A stretch of 9,354 nt of DNA from an uncultured Porphyromonadaceae bacterium. Its GTDB lineage: Bacteria > Bacteroidota > Bacteroidia > Bacteroidales > Muribaculaceae. The stretch covers positions 1 through 9,354 of the forward strand of contig CABUTY010000032.1 of assembly GCA_902494595.1 (NCBI GenBank), given 5' to 3'. Each line of letters starts with the position of its first letter. Positions within the stretch are counted from its first letter, which is position 1. The notes beneath the pieces were generated by a model, which worked only from the letters and a program-made list of their open reading frames with translations, had not been told where the DNA came from and made no database searches. Position numbers and translations under genes: made by a program. Shown here piece by piece: positions 5,419 through 9,354 of this stretch.

Positions 5419-6972
5419 ATGAGCAAACAGGAAGAGAAGATTGGCCAGTTGATCGAGAAACGTGCTCAGACACGCCTCGGCGGCGGCGAGAAAGCCATAG
5501 AGAAACAGCATGCCCGCGGCAAATACACTGCTCGCGAGCGCATCGACATGCTACTCGACAAAGGTAGCTTCGAGGAACTTGACATGTTCGTGACACACCG
5601 CTGCACCAATTTCGGCCAGGACAAGAAACATATCCTGGGTGACGGCGTAGTGACCGGTTTCGGTACTATCATGGGCCGTCTGGTATACGTGTTCGCACAG
5701 GACTTCACCGTATTCGGCGGCTCTCTGTCGGAGACCATGTCGCTGAAGATATGCAAGGTGATGGACATGGCCATGAAGATGGGAGCACCCGTAATCGGCC
5801 TCAATGACTCGGGGGGCGCCCGCATACAGGAGGGTATCAACGCTCTGGCCGGCTATTCGGAGATATTCCAGCGCAACATCATGGCGTCGGGCGTGATTCC
5901 GCAGATTTCGGCCATCATGGGTCCGTGCGCCGGAGGTGCCGTATACAGCCCTGCCCTCACTGACTTCACCATCATGACCAAGGGTCTGAGCTACATGTTC
6001 CTGACAGGCCCGTCGGTAGTCAAGACCGTTACCGGCGAGGATGTGTCGCAGGAGGCTCTCGGCGGAGCTTCGGTACACGCCACAAAGTCGGGCGTGACCC
6101 ACTTCGCCGCTGAAACCGAGGAGGAAACTCTCGAACTCGTGCGTCAGCTCCTCAGCTACATGCCCCAGAACAATCTGGAGGAAACTCCCCTTGTGGAGTG
6201 CACCGACCCGATTGACCGCCTGGAGGACAAACTCAACGACATCATCCCCGACAATCCGAAGCGCAGCTACGAAATGTACGAGGTAATTGGCGCCATCGTC
6301 GACAACGGCGAGTTCCTGGAGGTATCGAAAGACTTTGCCAAGAACATCATCATAGGCTTCGCGCGTTTCAACGGCCAGGCCGTTGGCGTTGTGGCCAACC
6401 AGCCGAAGGTGCTTGCCGGCGTGCTCGACAGCAACGCCAGCCGCAAGGGTGCACGTTTCGTACGCTTCTGCGACGCCTTCAACATTCCGTTGGTAACACT
6501 GGTAGACGTGCCGGGCTTCCTGCCGGGCACAGGCCAGGAATACAACGGCGTAATCCTGCACGGCGCCAAGTTGCTCTACGCCTATGGCGAGGCTACGGTG
6601 CCCAAGGTTACGGTGACGCTGCGCAAGAGCTATGGCGGCTCCCACATCGTGATGAGCTGCAAACAGCTTCGCGGCGACATGAACTATGCATGGCCCAGCG
6701 CAGAAATCGCCGTGATGGGCGCCGAGGGTGCCGTGGGCGTGCTTTATGCCAAGGATGCAAAGGCCTCCGACGACCCCGCCGCTTTCATCAAAGCAAAGGA
6801 GGAAGAATACCGCGACCTCTTCGCCAATCCTTACCAGGCTGCCAAGTACGGCTACATCGATGATGTGATCGAACCGCGCAACACCCGTTTCCGCGTTATC
6901 AAGGCTCTCAACATGCTCGCCACCAAGAAGCTGACGAACCCTGCCAAGAAACACGGCAACATCCCCTTGTAA
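5419..6972 (+). CDS. mmdA: Methylmalonyl-CoA decarboxylase carboxyltransferase (alpha) subunit
   Basis: Transfers the carboxyl group of (S)-methylmalonyl-CoA to protein-bound biotin, releasing propionyl-CoA. The 517-aa protein has two crotonase-like carboxyltransferase halves. The N half has the CoA-binding region with [11 protein letters not shown] (129-139) and [16 protein letters not shown] (168-183), whose glycines form an oxyanion hole. The C half has [17 protein letters not shown] (363-379) and [11 protein letters not shown] (402-412). Its length and sequence match MmdA/PccB of Bacteroidales. The frame is open back to 5380, but [13 protein letters not shown] from ATG 5419 fits the family start, and the earlier ATG lies within a hairpin. 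Propionyl-CoA carboxylase beta subunits look alike. The adjacent OadG-like and OadB-like membrane genes, and the absence of a biotin carboxylase gene here, favour the Na+-pumping decarboxylase. Hairpins flank the gene on both sides. Confidence 0.95.
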   Translation: MSKQEEKIGQLIEKRAQTRLGGGEKAIEKQHARGKYTARERIDMLLDKGSFEELDMFVTHRCTNFGQDKKHILGDGVVTGFGTIMGRLVYVFAQDFTVFGGSLSETMSLKICKVMDMAMKMGAPVIGLNDSGGARIQEGINALAGYSEIFQRNIMASGVIPQISAIMGPCAGGAVYSPALTDFTIMTKGLSYMFLTGPSVVKTVTGEDVSQEALGGASVHATKSGVTHFAAETEEETLELVRQLLSYMPQNNLEETPLVECTDPIDRLEDKLNDIIPDNPKRSYEMYEVIGAIVDNGEFLEVSKDFAKNIIIGFARFNGQAVGVVANQPKVLAGVLDSNASRKGARFVRFCDAFNIPLVTLVDVPGFLPGTGQEYNGVILHGAKLLYAYGEATVPKVTVTLRKSYGGSHIVMSCKQLRGDMNYAWPSAEIAVMGAEGAVGVLYAKDAKASDDPAAFIKAKEEEYRDLFANPYQAAKYGYIDDVIEPRNTRFRVIKALNMLATKKLTNPAKKHGNIPL

Positions 6973-6985
6973 TCCCAACCGATCT

Positions 6986-7015
6986 CCGGGGATACCTTTC
7001 GTGAGGTATCCCCGG
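6986..7015 (+). promoter_or_regulatory. Strong intercistronic hairpin after mmdA
   Basis: A perfect 12-bp inverted repeat (6986-6997 with 7004-7015) encloses the 6-base loop TTCGTG, 13 bases past the mmdA stop and 22 bases before the next start. No T-run follows (GGTGTTATAAG), so a canonical intrinsic terminator is unlikely. The closely spaced downstream genes must be expressed with mmdA to make a working pump. It could protect the upstream mRNA 3' end after cleavage, or partly reduce read-through. Confidence 0.6.
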
Positions 7016-7037
7016 GGTGTTATAAGCGATAAATAAA

Positions 7038-7649
7038 ATGTTAAAGAAAACCGTAAGCAGACTTGTACTGGCCATAGCGCTGAGTCTGCCGTTGAGCGCG
7101 GCAGCGGCCGTGACCGTCACCCCGCAGAGCGAGTATACGGAGGTGTCGCGGCAGGGCGAGCAGACCAACGTGGAAGGCGAATGGGTCAACTCCACGGAGG
7201 TCAACACCGTCCAGGAAAGCGAGTCGACACGCAAAGCCATACAGGCTGAGAAAGCCCGGAACGCTGCCGAAAACGACAAGTACGGGGGCGCCATCACCAT
7301 CATAGCGATGTGCATAGTTATGGTGGCGCTGATTATCCTGAGCCTTCTCTTCCTGGGCTTCGGCAAAGTGACCACCGCCATACACTCCCGCAAGAAACGC
7401 GAGGCTCACGGCGTGACCGACGATACCGCCGAGGGCCATCATGACGAATCCGACAGCGGCGAGGTCATAGCCGCCATCTCAATGGCTCTCGCCGAACACA
7501 TGGGACAAGGTCACGACATGGAGGACACCATCCTCACTATCCGCAGGATGAGAAAGGCCTACAGCCCCTGGAACTCCAAAATCTACAACCTCCGCGTGAT
7601 TCCCCAGCTCGACAACCGCAACGAGGCTCACCACCGCAAACTCAAATAA
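7038..7649 (+). CDS. OadG-like small membrane subunit of the decarboxylase (delta/gamma type)
   Basis: Probable assembly subunit that anchors the carboxyltransferase to the Na+-translocating membrane subunit (the OadG or MmdD role). At 203 aa it is longer than classic OadG proteins of about 80-100 aa. The order is: a likely signal peptide (1-24, KK start, hydrophobic core, AAAA end); an extracytoplasmic stretch rich in E, Q and S (25-82); one membrane span (about 84-109); a basic stop-transfer motif (HSRKKR, 116-121); an acidic, His-bearing linker; and a conserved-looking tail (141-188) with AYSPWNSKIYNLR (174-186). Signal peptide plus one span predicts the tail is cytoplasmic, where MmdA sits. 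Assignment rests on the single-span pattern and its place between mmdA and the biotin carrier, so the family is fairly sure and the exact role is inferred. Confidence 0.82.
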   Translation: MLKKTVSRLVLAIALSLPLSAAAAVTVTPQSEYTEVSRQGEQTNVEGEWVNSTEVNTVQESESTRKAIQAEKARNAAENDKYGGAITIIAMCIVMVALIILSLLFLGFGKVTTAIHSRKKREAHGVTDDTAEGHHDESDSGEVIAAISMALAEHMGQGHDMEDTILTIRRMRKAYSPWNSKIYNLRVIPQLDNRNEAHHRKLK

Positions 7650-7672
7650 CCCCCTCCTTTATAATTACAATA

Positions 7673-8128
7673 ATGAAAGAATACAAATATAAGATCAATG
7701 GTCTGAAATTCACCGTAGGCGTGGGCGACATCGTCGACAATGAGGCCACGGTTGAAGTAAACGGCGTACCCTACAAGGTAGAGCTTGACCGTCCTGCCAA
7801 ACAGAAGCAGAAGCCGGCTCTGACACAGAGCGGCAAGACCAACCATGGCGACAAGATAGTAGAGAAGGTGGCCGCGACGGCTACGAAACCGGCACCTGTG
7901 GCCGCCGGCGGACAGGCCGGCGCCATCAAATGTCCTCTGCCCGGCACCGTGATGAGCATCGACGTGGCCGTAGGCGACATGGTGAAGGTCGGCGACAAGG
8001 TGGCCGTGCTTGAAGCCATGAAGATGGAAAACGACATCCGTGCCGACAAGGCCGGCAAGGTGGCCAAGATATGCGCCGCTCCCGGCGATGCCCTCCTCGA
8101 AGGCGCCGATATTATAATCCTTGAATAG
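7673..8128 (+). CDS. mmdC: Biotin carboxyl carrier protein of the decarboxylase (gamma subunit)
   Basis: Carries the carboxyl group on a swinging biotin from MmdA to the membrane subunit. The 151-aa protein has three parts. An N-terminal beta-rich segment (1-40; [15 protein letters not shown]) resembles those of Bacteroidales biotin carriers. A flexible linker (41-84) is rich in A, P and K. The C-terminal biotinyl/lipoyl domain (85-151) contains [16 protein letters not shown] and the biotinylation motif EAMKMEN, in which K117 is the modified lysine. The domain ends in the usual [10 protein letters not shown]. It starts 23 bases after the OadG-like gene and ends 10 bases before mmdB. It needs biotin-protein ligase from elsewhere in the genome. 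Context argues for the decarboxylase over acetyl-CoA carboxylase AccB. Confidence 0.94.
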   Translation: MKEYKYKINGLKFTVGVGDIVDNEATVEVNGVPYKVELDRPAKQKQKPALTQSGKTNHGDKIVEKVAATATKPAPVAAGGQAGAIKCPLPGTVMSIDVAVGDMVKVGDKVAVLEAMKMENDIRADKAGKVAKICAAPGDALLEGADIIILE

Positions 8129-8138
8129 TCACAAGGTT

Positions 8139-9308
8139 ATGTTGTTACTCGATTCATATTCTTTCGGCGAGTTCATGCAACAGACCGTTGCCGACTTCTG
8201 GAAATTCACGGGCTTCTACAACTGCTCGTGGACCAATCTGGTGATGCTCGGTATCGGCATGTTCTTCGTATGGCTGGCCATAAAGAAAAATTTCGAACCC
8301 CTGTTGCTGGTGCCTATAGGCTTCGGTATGCTGATAGGCAACATCCCATTCCAGCCGGGTATGGAGATAGGCATCTACGAGCCCGGCTCGGTGCTGAACA
8401 TCCTCTATAACGGTGTGGAGAAGGGATGGTATCCCCCATTGATATTCTTAGGCATCGGAGCGATGACGGATTTCTCGGCGCTCCTTGCCAATCCAAAGCA
8501 CATGATTATCGGCGGAGCGGCGCAGTTCGGCATCTTCGGGGCCTATATGCTGGCGCTTCTCTGCGGTTTTGATCCTCTGAGCGCAGGCTGCGTGGCCATA
8601 ATCGGCGGTGCCGACGGCCCGACGGCCATATTCACCACCTCCAAGCTCAACCCGGCGCTCCTCGGTGCCGTGGCGGTTTCGGCTTATTCATACATGGCGC
8701 TGATTCCTCTCATCCAGCCTCCCATCATGAGGATGCTCACCAATCAGAAGGAACGCACCATAAAGATGAAGCCGGCCCGCGTGGTGAGCCAGAACGAGAA
8801 GATAGTGTTCCCGGTGGTAGGTCTGCTGCTCACCTGCTTCGTGGTTCCCTCGGGCATTCCGTTGCTCGGCATGCTTTTCTTCGGCAATCTTCTGAGGGAA
8901 AGCGGCGTGACCTCGCGCCTTGCCAAGACCGCCAGCAACGCCATGACCGACATCGTGACCATTCTTCTGGGTCTCACGGTGGGTGCCTCCACACAGGGCG
9001 ACAAGTTCCTTTCGGTCGACACGCTTCTGATTTTCGGACTCGGCTTCTGCGCCTTCATCATGGCATCGTGCGCCGGTGTGCTCGCCGTGAAGGCCTTCAA
9101 CCTGATTCTCAAGCCCAATAAGAAAATCAACCCGCTCATCGGCAACGCCGGCGTGTCGGCAGTGCCTATGGCCGCCAGAATCTCCAACAACCTCGGTCTC
9201 GAATACGACCCCGGCAACTATCTGCTCATGCACGCCATGGGTCCCAACGTGGCCGGCGTGATCGGTTCTGCCGTGGCTGCCGGTGTGCTCCTCAGCTTCC
9301 TCGGCTGA
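8139..9308 (+). CDS. mmdB: Na+-translocating carboxybiotin decarboxylase membrane (beta) subunit
   Basis: Integral membrane protein that releases CO2 from carboxybiotin and couples this to Na+ export (OadB/MmdB/GcdB family). At 389 aa it fits the family. It is strongly hydrophobic, with spans visible around 34-50, 54-70, 101-116, 122-143, 173-195, 223-250, 270-287, 294-320 and 364-388. Two family signatures look intact. One is [17 protein letters not shown] (156-172), whose D159 matches the essential Na+-binding aspartate of OadB. The other is [20 protein letters not shown] (331-350), the second re-entrant region. I chose ATG 8139, 10 bases after the mmdC stop. An in-frame TTG at 8121 would overlap mmdC, and ATG 8175 would give a shorter N-terminus nearer some homologues. 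It is the last gene of the cluster visible here. Confidence 0.95.
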   Translation: MLLLDSYSFGEFMQQTVADFWKFTGFYNCSWTNLVMLGIGMFFVWLAIKKNFEPLLLVPIGFGMLIGNIPFQPGMEIGIYEPGSVLNILYNGVEKGWYPPLIFLGIGAMTDFSALLANPKHMIIGGAAQFGIFGAYMLALLCGFDPLSAGCVAIIGGADGPTAIFTTSKLNPALLGAVAVSAYSYMALIPLIQPPIMRMLTNQKERTIKMKPARVVSQNEKIVFPVVGLLLTCFVVPSGIPLLGMLFFGNLLRESGVTSRLAKTASNAMTDIVTILLGLTVGASTQGDKFLSVDTLLIFGLGFCAFIMASCAGVLAVKAFNLILKPNKKINPLIGNAGVSAVPMAARISNNLGLEYDPGNYLLMHAMGPNVAGVIGSAVAAGVLLSFLG

Positions 9309-9354
9309 CACTATCCCTACGATATCAATTCTCGGCGGGGATATATTGATGAAA

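Noticed and set aside
5551..6978. A 475-codon open frame on the minus strand opposite mmdA
   Set aside because: It lies almost wholly inside mmdA and is His/Val/Ala-rich with no recognisable motif, so it is a codon-bias shadow. The same holds for the long frames opposite lpxC-fabZ (2680-3294) and mmdB (8688-9311).
7673..8128. The biotin carrier as part of an ATP-dependent acetyl- or propionyl-CoA carboxylase
   Set aside because: No biotin carboxylase gene is present, and the directly adjacent OadB-type membrane subunit marks a Na+-pumping decarboxylase.
9320..9351. An inverted repeat (ATCAAT ... ATTGAT) and an ATG at 9349 as a terminator or next gene start
   Set aside because: The stem is 6 bp of A+T-rich sequence with a 17-base loop and no T-run. 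Only two codons follow the ATG before the window ends, so neither can be supported.

Overview
The window looks like chromosomal DNA of a Bacteroidota bacterium of the order Bacteroidales, possibly a Muribaculaceae-type gut commensal. Four things support this. LpxC and FabZ are fused into one protein. The lipid A genes run lpxD, lpxC-fabZ, lpxA. There is a complete mce and Na+-pump methylmalonyl-CoA decarboxylase cluster typical of succinate/propionate fermenters. Two divergent promoters match the Bacteroidota -33/-7 consensus (TTTG ... TAnnTTTG). Coding DNA is G+C-rich and intergenic DNA is A+T-rich. The genus is not resolved by eye.

Layout. Positions 2-976 (+) hold the 3' part of a family-4 glycosyltransferase gene that enters from the left edge. 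Positions 977-1142 hold a fold-back repeat between convergent genes. Positions 1143-4544 (-) hold the lipid A genes in transcription order lpxD, lpxC-fabZ (8 bases apart) and lpxA; a 232-base or slightly longer palindromic spacer precedes lpxA. Positions 4545-4925 are a divergent regulatory region with a promoter for lpxD, a second copy of the fold-back repeat, and a promoter for mce. Positions 4926-9308 (+) hold mce, mmdA, an OadG-like small membrane subunit, a biotin carrier protein and the OadB/MmdB membrane subunit. The last 46 bases are non-coding as far as can be seen.

Function. The leftward genes make lipid A precursors at three early steps: UDP-GlcNAc O-acylation, deacetylation and N-acylation. 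They also supply 3-hydroxyacyl-ACP dehydration for fatty acid synthesis. The rightward genes end the succinate-to-propionate route. The epimerase converts (R)- to (S)-methylmalonyl-CoA. The carboxyltransferase moves its CO2 to biotin, giving propionyl-CoA, and the membrane subunit decarboxylates carboxybiotin while exporting Na+.

The proteins are conserved housekeeping types; I see no novel protein system. The less explained content is non-coding: two copies of a dispersed fold-back repeat, one lying between two divergent promoters; an imperfect palindrome with a G+C-rich hairpin core filling the lpxC-fabZ/lpxA gap; and strong hairpins on both sides of mmdA without good terminator U-tracts.
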